A stretch of 48,740 nucleotides of DNA from CAMEON01 sp045531965 (GTDB taxonomy: Bacteria; Bacillota; Clostridia; Oscillospirales; CAG-272). The DNA lies in NCBI GenBank assembly GCA_045531965.1, contig JAZSFA010000130.1, positions 1 to 48,740 on the forward strand. The letters are read 5' to 3'. Below, in pieces: positions 23,981 through 32,116 of this stretch; positions within the stretch are counted from its first letter, which is position 1; every line of letters begins with the position of its first letter. The notes beneath the pieces were generated by a model, which worked only from the letters and a program-made list of their open reading frames with translations, ran no database searches and was not told the origin of the DNA. Position numbers and translations under genes: made by a program.

Positions 23981-26704
23981 ATGAAAAAACGCTTAAACGC
24001 CGTACTTGGCATCATCGGTCTGGTTTTGCTTTGCCTTGCCCTCTTTGTGGGATGCCGCTCCGAGGATCACCCCCAGGACAGCGAATCCCACACCGAGGAA
24101 CCGCCGACCGAAGTACCAACAACCGAAACGGCTCCTATCGACACCCCTGCTTCGAATGAGACCGAAACAGATGAGCCTGAGACCACCACAACACCCATAC
24201 CGGAGGAAGCTATGTACGCAGATAACATTATGTCCCAAGACCCCGCCGTTGTAATAATGTATGCCGATGTGTATCCCGAAGGGGCGACAGGGCCGACTCC
24301 CCTATGGATCCCCACCGGAAAAAATGGAATCGCAAGTCGAGTGCAGTTGAATGCGCCATTCTCGGGGATCCGCATGGGCTTCCCCACCGCCGGTGCCCAG
24401 AACACCTACTGCACTCTTTCGGTCTACCGCTGGGATACGGATTATAAGACCACTGTTGCCGCCGGGTCCCTGCTCGATTTGTCCGTTACAAATATTCAGG
24501 ACTGCGCTTTTCGGGATATTCCCTTTGATCGTCAGTTCGAACCGGGCGAGTACCTGTTCATGGTACACAGCGCCGGAGGTCCCGACGGCAGGCAGCCGGG
24601 TGTCTGGCAGTTCGCGTCTAACGTCAGCGGCGGTCAGATATATAATAGGGGAAGAGAGTTAAGCGGAGAGCTGCAGATCTGGGTGATGTTTGACAAGACA
24701 CCCATCATCCCCTTCGGCTCCATGGAAAACCTGTATACCAACGAGGCGTCGGCAATAGAAAAAAGAGATGCTGTCGTCGCCTACCGCGCCCTGCTGAAGA
24801 ATTTGTCCGCATTCCCAACCTCCTTCAAGATCGGGGACACCCAATACCACGGCTTCGGTAAAGATTTCAAGGTGCTGGACCGCAATGTGGAAACTACCGA
24901 TATTTCCGAAACCACTACCATCCGCTTCGGCTATCAGGATACGCTGGAGATCCTGCTGGTCGCCACCCTGTATCCCGAACACGCCGCCTATGAGTGGACG
25001 GTATATTTTACCAACGTGGGCACAAAGAATTCGCCTACCATATCAGAGATCAACGGCTGTGATTACACCTTCCAGGCCGTCAATCCCCATCTGCGGGGCA
25101 TATACGGAGACGGCGGCTACGACGGCATGGCCAATATGCCCTACGACATCAACATATCGGGCATGAATCTGGAGATCAACAACGAGACGGGACGAAGCAC
25201 CTACGGCCGCTTCCCTTATTTCCAGGTGACCCATAGCGGCGGCGGTATGTTCTTCGCGGTGGGTTGGCCGGGTCAATGGCGTGCAGGCTTTGACTCCTGG
25301 AACGGAACTCTGCGGGTGTACGACGGCCAGGTCAAGCTGAACACCTATCTGCGCCCGGGTCAGACCATACGGACACCCCTCTCCAGCTTCCTGTTCTATA
25401 ACGGAAGCGACAACGACCGCGCCACCAATCTTTGGAGAAAATTCTACATTGACTGCAATATGCGGAAACCCGGTGGAGAGACCTTTGAACCGGCCGTGGC
25501 GGCGGTCACCTCCTGGATGTACGGTGAAATGGTGGGCGCGAATGAGGCGAATCAGATCGATGCCATCAAGACCTATCACGACAATGGTATTGCTTTGGAC
25601 TACTTCTGGATGGATGCCGGCTGGTATTACAAGACGGGAACCCAATCCTTGGACGTTTGGCTGCCTACGGGCACATGGTACGTAGACGAATCCCGTTTCC
25701 CGACCAAGTTCAAGGCTATTTCGGATTACGCCCACAGCAAGGGAACCAAGACCATTCTGTGGTTTGAGCCCGAGGTAGTGCGCTTGGATCCCGCCCTGTT
25801 CGGAGAGACCAGCGTCCGCAAGGAGTGGTTACTCCCCAACAGCGCCACCAAGCTGATCGATTACGGCAATCCCGAGGCTCGAGAGTGGCTGCTCAACCGT
25901 GTTTGTACCATTCTGGAGGAGGGCGACATCGACCTCTACCGCCAGGATTACGGTGTTGCTTCTCCCGCCTCCGAGTGGCAGTCCAACGACCCCGCGGGGC
26001 AGATCGGTATCACCGAGAATCTCTACGTGCAGGGCTACCTCTGGTTCTTGGACGGCATTATTGCCAGATTCCCCGACATGATGATCGACTCCTGCGCGGC
26101 GGGCGGCGGTCGTAACGATCTGGAGACCATGCGCCGTGCAGTGCCTCTCCATAAGAGCGACAGTGCCTATTCGGAGCATGATATCAAGCAGAGCATGAAC
26201 GCATCCCTGTTCGCCTGGCTCCCCTACTTCGGTACCGTTGTGGATGGACCTGCTACTTGCAACCGTGTGGATCGCTACGGACTGCGCTCCTCCTTCTGCA
26301 GCTTCCCCGTACTTGAATACAATCTGAACTCGTCGGAGCTGGATTGGCAGACCGCGAAGGCCTGTGTCGACGAATGGGAGCAGATCAAGGACTTCTACGA
26401 CGACGATTACTACCTCCTCTCGGAGTGGAACCGTTCGGACAAGGAGTGGACGGCCTGGGAATTCTACGACCCTGCAAGCGGGAAGGGATTTTTCGAGGTG
26501 TTCCGCCCCGCGAAAGCGGTTGACAGCAGCTTTACCGTTAAGCTGAAGGGCCTAAAAAATTCCGCCTCCTACAAACTGACTGACACCGAAGGCCGCTTTG
26601 AGGTCACTGTCTCGGGCTCCGAGTTGAAAAAGGCAGGCTACACGATTACGCTGGCAGAGGCGTACAGCAGCGCCGTGGTGCTGATCGAGGAAGTACCCTC
26701 CTGA
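23981..26704 (+). CDS. GH36-like alpha-galactosidase lipoprotein
   Basis: 907 residues. Lipobox ending at Cys25 (LFVGC), Thr/Pro/Glu linker to about 75, then a 'YRWDTDY' module (about 76-245) of the kind found in the proteins encoded at 10750 and 14378. The rest is a GH36 enzyme: an N-terminal beta-supersandwich, then a barrel with FWMDAGWYY, LWFEPEVVR and LYRQDYG, where Asp656 is the likely nucleophile, and SCAAGGGRND, where Asp713 is the likely acid/base. GH36 enzymes are retaining alpha-galactosidases or alpha-N-acetylgalactosaminidases; the specificity here is unknown. It acts outside the cell, tethered to the membrane. A terminator-like hairpin follows at 26760-26795. Confidence 0.87.
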   Translation: MKKRLNAVLGIIGLVLLCLALFVGCRSEDHPQDSESHTEEPPTEVPTTETAPIDTPASNETETDEPETTTTPIPEEAMYADNIMSQDPAVVIMYADVYPEGATGPTPLWIPTGKNGIASRVQLNAPFSGIRMGFPTAGAQNTYCTLSVYRWDTDYKTTVAAGSLLDLSVTNIQDCAFRDIPFDRQFEPGEYLFMVHSAGGPDGRQPGVWQFASNVSGGQIYNRGRELSGELQIWVMFDKTPIIPFGSMENLYTNEASAIEKRDAVVAYRALLKNLSAFPTSFKIGDTQYHGFGKDFKVLDRNVETTDISETTTIRFGYQDTLEILLVATLYPEHAAYEWTVYFTNVGTKNSPTISEINGCDYTFQAVNPHLRGIYGDGGYDGMANMPYDINISGMNLEINNETGRSTYGRFPYFQVTHSGGGMFFAVGWPGQWRAGFDSWNGTLRVYDGQVKLNTYLRPGQTIRTPLSSFLFYNGSDNDRATNLWRKFYIDCNMRKPGGETFEPAVAAVTSWMYGEMVGANEANQIDAIKTYHDNGIALDYFWMDAGWYYKTGTQSLDVWLPTGTWYVDESRFPTKFKAISDYAHSKGTKTILWFEPEVVRLDPALFGETSVRKEWLLPNSATKLIDYGNPEAREWLLNRVCTILEEGDIDLYRQDYGVASPASEWQSNDPAGQIGITENLYVQGYLWFLDGIIARFPDMMIDSCAAGGGRNDLETMRRAVPLHKSDSAYSEHDIKQSMNASLFAWLPYFGTVVDGPATCNRVDRYGLRSSFCSFPVLEYNLNSSELDWQTAKACVDEWEQIKDFYDDDYYLLSEWNRSDKEWTAWEFYDPASGKGFFEVFRPAKAVDSSFTVKLKGLKNSASYKLTDTEGRFEVTVSGSELKKAGYTITLAEAYSSAVVLIEEVPS

Positions 26705-26728
26705 CAGAACTTCATGAGCAGTTTGCAG

Positions 26729-26795
26729 GCTTCGGATTAACGAAGCAAATCATCAAAATAAGCCTAACCCGAAACAATTCGGATTAAGCTGTTTT
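26729..26795 (+). terminator. Hairpins ending the first GH36 gene
   Basis: A small hairpin GCTTCG/CGAAGC (26729-26746) is followed by a longer imperfect stem, AAGCCTAACCCGAA with TTCGGATTAAGCT, running into TGTTTT (26760-26795). The remaining 26796-27036 holds no supportable gene. Confidence 0.6.
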
Positions 26796-27036
26796 GGTGA
26801 AATGCGTGAAGCGTAAAACATCCCATCTTTCTTGCCTTTTGCCATCACCTTGTAGAGGTAAGTATATGGAGATTCATATTTTGTTAGCAGTTTTTTCTCA
26901 GCGCTTCACAAAGAGTAGAGAAGGGAACGACATTAGGATACCGATTCCGCATTTCATTTTGGACTCCCTTCGTTTGGTACATATCTGCTGTACCCAAACA
27001 TCAAAAATTTGTGATGAATATAGATATATGGTGCCA

Positions 27037-27065
27037 TTGACAAATGAAAAAAACAATAGTATAAT
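27037..27065 (+). promoter_or_regulatory. Promoter of the NPCBM-GH36 operon
   Basis: TTGACA (27037-27042), 17 bases, TATAAT (27060-27065), both at consensus. The 50-bp activator block found at 7825 and 10561 is absent, so this unit is probably controlled differently or expressed constitutively. Confidence 0.85.
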
Positions 27066-27128
27066 ACAAATACCCCAAGAAAAAAGTCTTGCGCTTGCTT
27101 TTTTCTGTGCAAAAAGGAGACTTTGTCT

Positions 27129-28511
27129 ATGAAACGGAACATTCTGCGTACTCTCTCATGCCTGCTGGCGATCCTAAGCTTCGCCGCATTGACCCTTCCT
27201 GCCATGCTGTCCGTATCTGCTGCCGATGAGGTCGTGTATCTGGGCGACCGACAGGATCTGTTCATTGCCCGCGACAGCCTGGACGCTTTTGGGTGGAACA
27301 CCGCCCATTCGGGAGAACCCATCACCATTGGTACCCAAAAATACGACAAGGGCATTGGCTTCCATTGCCTGCCCGACCGCGATGCTTACGTGGAGTTCGA
27401 CATCTCCTCTTTGGGGATGAAATACTTTTCCGCCTTTGTTGGCGTTCTTCAGGAAGCAAACTATTTCGTAGAATGGGGAAGCATCTCCTTCCACGTCTAC
27501 GGAGACGGAAAACTGCTGGCTTCTTCCCCTATGGTGGAGTGGAACAACGAGCCCTACTTCCTATCCTGCGCGGTAGAGGGTGTGAGCACCCTAAAACTGG
27601 TGCAGAAGAACGAGAACGGCCATGCCTGCGATGCAGGCGTATGGGGCGATGCCCGTCTGACCGTTGAACAACCCAAGACCCCCGCCGCAGGGGAGGAAGG
27701 AGAGACCACCGTGAATCCCGACAAGACAAATCTGCCACAGCCCTCAGAGCTGGTGAGCGGCGACTACGCCTACATCAGCGACCTCTACTGGATGGACAAC
27801 AATACCTACCCCGGCAATGTGGTAGGTCGTGACTGCAATACCGCCAACGAGATCATCTTTTCCAACGACGGCAAGTTCTTTGAGAAGGGCGTGGGCTTCC
27901 ACGCCACCTCTTCGGATTTTACTTCCTACGTGGATGTCAATATTGAGGGCCTGGGCTTTACGAAGTTCGCCGCCTATTACGGTGTTTGCGAGACCCTGAC
28001 CGCCCACGACATCACCATGGCTTCGGTCAAGTTCGCAGTCTTCGGTGACGGCGTAAAGCTCTGGGAGAGTGACGCCATGAAGTTTGGACAGGATATGGCC
28101 CCCATGGACTGCGATATCAGCGGCGTTTCCGTCCTTCGTTTGGCCGTTGCGGGTGCGCCCGGCATTGGCGGTGCGTGGGGAACCTGGGGCGGTGCCGTGA
28201 TCTCCAAGAGCGGCAATATCACCGACGGTATGCTCTTCACGGATCCAGCTGCCGAGACCGAGCCTCCCATGGAGACCGACGTTCCCACGGAGCCCGAGAC
28301 GGATCCCGTAACCGAGCCCACGACGGTTCCTGAGACCGAGGTAAAGACCGCCGACCCCGCCGAGTCCGAGGCTACCGTATCCGAGACCGACACCGAGTCC
28401 GAGACCCAACCCCCAAAGAAGGGTTGCGACGCTGCTATTGGCACGGCTTCGGCGGGTGTTGCCCTGACCGCCTGCGCCGCCGTTTTGCTGAAGAAGAAAA
28501 AGGAGGACTGA
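27129..28511 (+). CDS. Surface protein with two NPCBM/NEW2 carbohydrate-binding modules
   Basis: 460 residues from the ATG at 27129, eight bases after AAGGAGA; a TTG two codons earlier is less likely. The signal peptide is cleaved near VSAADE (about 32). Two NPCBM-type modules (about 35-180 and 205-370) share the KGIGFHCLPD/KGVGFHATSS signature and beta-sandwich pattern. NPCBM modules occur in alpha-galactosidases and other glycosidases, here as a separate protein. A long Glu/Thr/Pro linker (about 375-425) leads to the C-terminal signal GCDAAIG - hydrophobic - LLKKKKED. The stop is three bases before the GH36 lipoprotein gene, so the two probably work as a capture protein and enzyme pair. Confidence 0.85.
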   Translation: MKRNILRTLSCLLAILSFAALTLPAMLSVSAADEVVYLGDRQDLFIARDSLDAFGWNTAHSGEPITIGTQKYDKGIGFHCLPDRDAYVEFDISSLGMKYFSAFVGVLQEANYFVEWGSISFHVYGDGKLLASSPMVEWNNEPYFLSCAVEGVSTLKLVQKNENGHACDAGVWGDARLTVEQPKTPAAGEEGETTVNPDKTNLPQPSELVSGDYAYISDLYWMDNNTYPGNVVGRDCNTANEIIFSNDGKFFEKGVGFHATSSDFTSYVDVNIEGLGFTKFAAYYGVCETLTAHDITMASVKFAVFGDGVKLWESDAMKFGQDMAPMDCDISGVSVLRLAVAGAPGIGGAWGTWGGAVISKSGNITDGMLFTDPAAETEPPMETDVPTEPETDPVTEPTTVPETEVKTADPAESEATVSETDTESETQPPKKGCDAAIGTASAGVALTACAAVLLKKKKED

Positions 28512-28514
28512 ATC

Positions 28515-30662
28515 ATGCGCAAGTATCTGCTTTTGATTTTGACCGCGGGACTTCTGCTCCTGTGTCTGACTGTCGGTCTGGCTTCCTGCACCGATACCGA
28601 TCCCACCCCCGAAACCTCGGATACACCCGCTGATACCCAAGAACCTACCCCGGAGGATACTACCGTGACCGATGAAACTATCACCTCTGCTGAGACAGAA
28701 CCCGAAATCGAGCTTTTCCAACCCGATCCCGAACGCGCTGTTCCCCAATATGACGCGCTCATGTCGGATCTGGACACCTTCCCTCTGTCCTTCAAATACG
28801 GCAAAAACGCATTCAAGGGCTTCGAGGGCTTTGCACTGGAGTCCGAGACCTACGAAAACGTGGACAGAGGCGTAAAGTCCACGCTCGTTCTCCGCCATCC
28901 CGAGATTCCTGCCTCCTTCAAGCTGGTGGCCACGGTCTATCCACAGGAGTCTGCCTACGAGTACGTGGTCTATATCACCAATGACGGACAGGCAAATACC
29001 GAGATCATCTCCGACCTTTGCTTTTCCATTCAGTTTGAAGGCGAGAATCCTGTGATCAGCGGCATCAAGGGCGATGCGGGTGGTGTCAATTACACCCCCT
29101 ACGAGCATGATCTGTCCTCCCGCTCCCGCTATAACGATCGCTCCACCTCGGGACGCCCTTCCCACGGTGTGTTCCCCTACTACAACCTTTCCTATGGCAA
29201 CGGCGGCACCTTCATCGCCATCGGCTGGCCGGGTACCTGGTACGCGAATTACAGCTACAAGAAATCCTCCAAGGTGACCACCCTGGAGGCAGGCCAAGGT
29301 GACGTCGCTACCTACATTGCCCCCGGTGAGACCCTCCGCACCCCTCTCATGGGCTTTGTGGAGTATGAGGGTGTGGATGCCGACGAGCAGGCCAATATGT
29401 GGCGCCGCTACTACATCAACGATGTCATGCGCAAGATCGACGGCGAGTTGACCCCTACCTATGTGGGCGTAGCCAATATGTCTCAGGGTATGACCACCAA
29501 AAAGGAGCTGCTCATGCTGAACGCCTACAAGGCTCACGGCATTGTTCCTGATGTCATATGGATGGATGCGGGCTGGTATACGGGTGCTGACGGTGAGTCC
29601 GTCGCCTGGTCCCAGACCGGCTCCATGGACATCGACTATACACGATTCCCCGACGGCATGGCATCCATCGGTGAGTTTGCCGAGAAGAACGACGCCATGT
29701 TCCTCCTTTGGTTCGAGCCCGAGAATATGAGACTGGACACCGAGGCGTTCCTCGCCGGTCAGGAGGGCTTCAAGGAGGAATGGCTGCTGTCTACCGTGGC
29801 AGAAGGAAGCTGGCTCCAAAGTCGCATCATCAACCTCGGCGATCCCGAGTGCCGTGAGTGGATCTTTGCCAAGATCAGCAAGGTCATCGATACTGCGGGT
29901 GTCACGGGCTACCGTCAGGACTTTAACAACGATCCCGCCCCCGCTTGGGCAGCCGCCGACGAAAGCGACCGCAAGGGCATGACCGAAAACCAGTACGTCC
30001 AGGGCTATCTGGCTCTGTGGGATGCCATCATTGAGAAGTACGGCATCTTTATTGATTCCTGCGCCTCGGGCGGCGGCCGCAACGATCTGGAATCCATGAA
30101 GCGCGGCGTTCCCCTCCACTATACCGACTGGTTTGACGGCAACCACGAGGACTACAACATGAAGGGCAAGAATACCCAAGTCCTCTTTAAGTGGTTCCCC
30201 TATTTCAAGAACGAGGTCTACCAGAACAGCCTCTATAAGCTCCGCATGAACTATGCGCCCTTCTCCTTGCTCAAGGTGGAGTCCGCGCTGGATAAGGATA
30301 CCGATTGGGTGCTTCTCAAGCAGGCATACGACGAGTATGACCTCATCCGCAAGTACTTCTATGGCAATTACTACACCCTCACAGAGTGGACGGCGAACGC
30401 CGACCGCTGGGACGGACGGATGTTCTTTGATCCCGAGCTGGACGAAGGCTTCGCCTCCATCGCCTGCCAGGAGGCATCCTCCAAGCTGACCAATACGATT
30501 TGCCTCAAGGGTCTTGATCCCGAGAAGCAGTATCATATTACGGACTTTGATGGGCTCGTGGATATGACGGCGAAGGGCGCGGATCTTATGGAGCAGGGAA
30601 TTACCGTAACGGTACCCGAGAAGCCCTATGCGGTTATTCTGCTGATCAAGCCTGCGGAATAA
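28515..30662 (+). CDS. GH36-like alpha-galactosidase lipoprotein, second copy
   Basis: 715 residues. Lipobox ending at Cys25 (GLASC), a short Thr/Pro/Glu linker, then a GH36 enzyme without the 'YRWD' module of the first copy. Landmarks are WMDAGWYTG, LWFEPENMRL, GYRQDFNND with Asp469 as likely nucleophile and SCASGGGRND with Asp524 as likely acid/base. It is similar to the protein encoded at 23981 but clearly diverged, so the duplication is old or the genes came separately. Its ribosome binding site AAAAAGGAGG is formed by the final Lys-Lys-Glu codons of the upstream gene. Extracellular and membrane-tethered; the specificity is unknown. Confidence 0.88.
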   Translation: MRKYLLLILTAGLLLLCLTVGLASCTDTDPTPETSDTPADTQEPTPEDTTVTDETITSAETEPEIELFQPDPERAVPQYDALMSDLDTFPLSFKYGKNAFKGFEGFALESETYENVDRGVKSTLVLRHPEIPASFKLVATVYPQESAYEYVVYITNDGQANTEIISDLCFSIQFEGENPVISGIKGDAGGVNYTPYEHDLSSRSRYNDRSTSGRPSHGVFPYYNLSYGNGGTFIAIGWPGTWYANYSYKKSSKVTTLEAGQGDVATYIAPGETLRTPLMGFVEYEGVDADEQANMWRRYYINDVMRKIDGELTPTYVGVANMSQGMTTKKELLMLNAYKAHGIVPDVIWMDAGWYTGADGESVAWSQTGSMDIDYTRFPDGMASIGEFAEKNDAMFLLWFEPENMRLDTEAFLAGQEGFKEEWLLSTVAEGSWLQSRIINLGDPECREWIFAKISKVIDTAGVTGYRQDFNNDPAPAWAAADESDRKGMTENQYVQGYLALWDAIIEKYGIFIDSCASGGGRNDLESMKRGVPLHYTDWFDGNHEDYNMKGKNTQVLFKWFPYFKNEVYQNSLYKLRMNYAPFSLLKVESALDKDTDWVLLKQAYDEYDLIRKYFYGNYYTLTEWTANADRWDGRMFFDPELDEGFASIACQEASSKLTNTICLKGLDPEKQYHITDFDGLVDMTAKGADLMEQGITVTVPEKPYAVILLIKPAE

Positions 30663-30872
30663 GCGAATCGTACATACGCAGTGTGGGGATAAAGTCTATT
30701 ACTTTTGTGGAAACAGTTGACTTATGGATACACTGGTATGTTCATCAACACTACACCGGACACGCCGAAGGGTGAAAAATCGGGGGATATTTTCTGTCAT
30801 TTTCACTTGAATTATCAGCCGCGAATATGCTTTGGCCTTTTCAAAACACAAAATTATTATGGGACAAGTTGT

Positions 30873-31598
30873 ATGAAGTACATAAACAAAGACAATTTAT
30901 ACGATTATGCTTTTTTGAACCAAGATACTCTCGTATCCCCGCTCCGTGCTATCTGCGTTTGCTTTCACGGATACACCGATGCGACTATGTATCAAGAAAG
31001 CCCCAAAATCGCCAAGGTTTTAGGAGAAGCGGGAATTGCCTGGGTGTTTCCTTACTATAGCGTCTGGGCGTGGATGAGTAAAAGCTCGAGGGAATTTAAT
31101 GAGCAGGTGATTGATGCGGTTTACGAAAGACTTGGAGCCTCTGAAAATATTCCGCTTATCGTAAGCGGAGGAAGCATGGGGGGACTTACTGCTCTGAATT
31201 ATCTTGTATACGGAAAAAGAAAAGCTGTAGGCTGCGCGGTAAACTGTGGCGTTACGGATATGAAAAGAGTATTTTTCGACATACCGGATTTCAGACGCGC
31301 GATACTTTCGGCTCATATCGAAGAGGATGAGGATCTTTTATCTGTTATGAAACGGTATTCTCCGGTAGATTTTTGTGAGCTTATGCCGAAAATTCCTTAT
31401 TATTTCGTTTATGGAGGAAACGATTCTTACTTCACCGAGAATCATATGCCGCCGCTGATTGAGAGAATGAAAAAAGAGAAGTTTAACTATGAACTTCGTA
31501 TAGAAGAAGGAATGAATCACTGCGATATCGAAGGCCATCCGGATGCGTTTACGGAATACTGCAAATTCATAATAGATTTAGTAAAAACATATGGTTGA
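30873..31598 (+). CDS. Alpha/beta hydrolase, probable carbohydrate esterase
   Basis: 241 residues from the ATG at 30873. A longer frame opens at 30705 but the added 56 residues look unlike the family. Landmarks are an oxyanion CFHGYTD segment, the nucleophile elbow VSGGSMGG, YGGNDSYF for the acid and EGMNHCD for the His. Such enzymes remove acyl groups or act as peptidases; a de-esterification role in glycan breakdown is inferred from context. No signal peptide, so cytoplasmic. The base composition is visibly AT-richer than the GH36 genes upstream, which hints at a different origin. The ribosome binding site (GGGACAAG) is weak. A terminator follows at 31676-31705. Confidence 0.7.
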   Translation: MKYINKDNLYDYAFLNQDTLVSPLRAICVCFHGYTDATMYQESPKIAKVLGEAGIAWVFPYYSVWAWMSKSSREFNEQVIDAVYERLGASENIPLIVSGGSMGGLTALNYLVYGKRKAVGCAVNCGVTDMKRVFFDIPDFRRAILSAHIEEDEDLLSVMKRYSPVDFCELMPKIPYYFVYGGNDSYFTENHMPPLIERMKKEKFNYELRIEEGMNHCDIEGHPDAFTEYCKFIIDLVKTYG

Positions 31599-31675
31599 TG
31601 TTTTAATTGTTGCTCTAGCAGATGTCAACCGTTTAGGTGAAAAAATATCGCCGAAAAATGAAATAATCAACAAGA

Positions 31676-31705
31676 AAGTCAAGTAGCAATACTTGGCTTT
31701 TTCTT
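31676..31705 (+). terminator. Terminator after the alpha/beta hydrolase
   Basis: AAGTCAAGTA (31676-31685) pairs with TACTTGGCTT (31690-31699), followed by TTTCTTT. Confidence 0.75.
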
Positions 31706-31755
31706 TATCCACAAGCAATATTTTTCCGTGTACTGAAAGCGAGCAATACCTCTCG

Positions 31756-31785
31756 TTGACATCTGCACACCTCACTCGGAATAAT
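31756..31785 (+). promoter_or_regulatory. Possible promoter of a small transcript
   Basis: TTGACA (31756-31761), 18 bases, AATAAT (31780-31785). Downstream are two tiny overlapping ORFs and then the hairpin terminator of the direct repeat at 31990, which would define a transcript of roughly 230 bases. Confidence 0.4.
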
Positions 31786-31874
31786 CGCGATTTTCTCCCG
31801 ACCTATGCTCCCCCGACCCTGCCGAAATGGCGATCGAGCAGCGAAGCTGATCAGAAAATCGGGAGGTATAGAAA

Positions 31875-31969
31875 ATGAAAACAGTTAAGCAAGAAAGAAT
31901 CACAAACGAGAACGTACTAGAATGATTGAATATAAAAAATTGATGTACCAGATTGCCTTTGGCAAATAG
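31875..31969 (+). pseudogene. Two overlapping tiny ORFs, likely gene remnants
   Basis: An ATG at 31875, after GGGAGG, opens a 16-codon frame that stops at 31925. A second ATG at 31922 overlaps that stop as ATGA and runs 15 codons to 31969. The ATGA coupling and the strong ribosome binding site suggest the 5' end of a former operon. The second peptide, starting IEYKKLMYQIAFGK, faintly recalls the start of small recombinase-associated proteins in Clostridia, but the match is too short to rely on. The remaining bases of the 31599-32116 gap are the repeat at 31990-32087. Confidence 0.35.
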
Positions 31970-31989
31970 AAAATACTAAAAGCAGATAG

Positions 31990-32087
31990 GCGCGCAACTC
32001 ATTTTGAGCTGCGCGCCTACTTATTTTTTGCAAAGAAAAAACCAACCTAAATTGAATGGTTCAATTTAGGTTGGCAATGGTGAGCCA
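31990..32087. repeat. Two-hairpin direct repeat, copy 2
   Basis: Same unit and orientation as 22481-22579: the GCGCGCA/TGCGCGC stem with TTATTTTTT, then CCAACCTAAATTG/CAATTTAGGTTGG, then GCAATGGTGAGCCA. About 6 differences in 99 positions. It lies just downstream of rlmD, which converges on it, and may terminate transcription from both sides. Confidence 0.85.
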
Positions 32088-32116
32088 TTCTCAATAAGTC
32101 CTGAAAAAGATCATGA

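Noticed and set aside
26794..27132. A 112-codon plus-strand frame before the NPCBM gene
   Set aside because: It overlaps the consensus promoter and leader at 27037-27128, has no ribosome binding site, and its peptide has an unlikely composition.
27744..30536. A 930-codon open frame on the minus strand
   Set aside because: It lies antisense to the NPCBM and second GH36 genes, which have complete domains, ribosome binding sites and a promoter. Its composition is that of a codon-bias shadow and no family motif is visible.
30705..30872. A 56-residue N-terminal extension of the alpha/beta hydrolase
   Set aside because: The added peptide lacks a signal sequence or family similarity and its start has no ribosome binding site. 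The ATG at 30873 is preferred, though its own site is weak.
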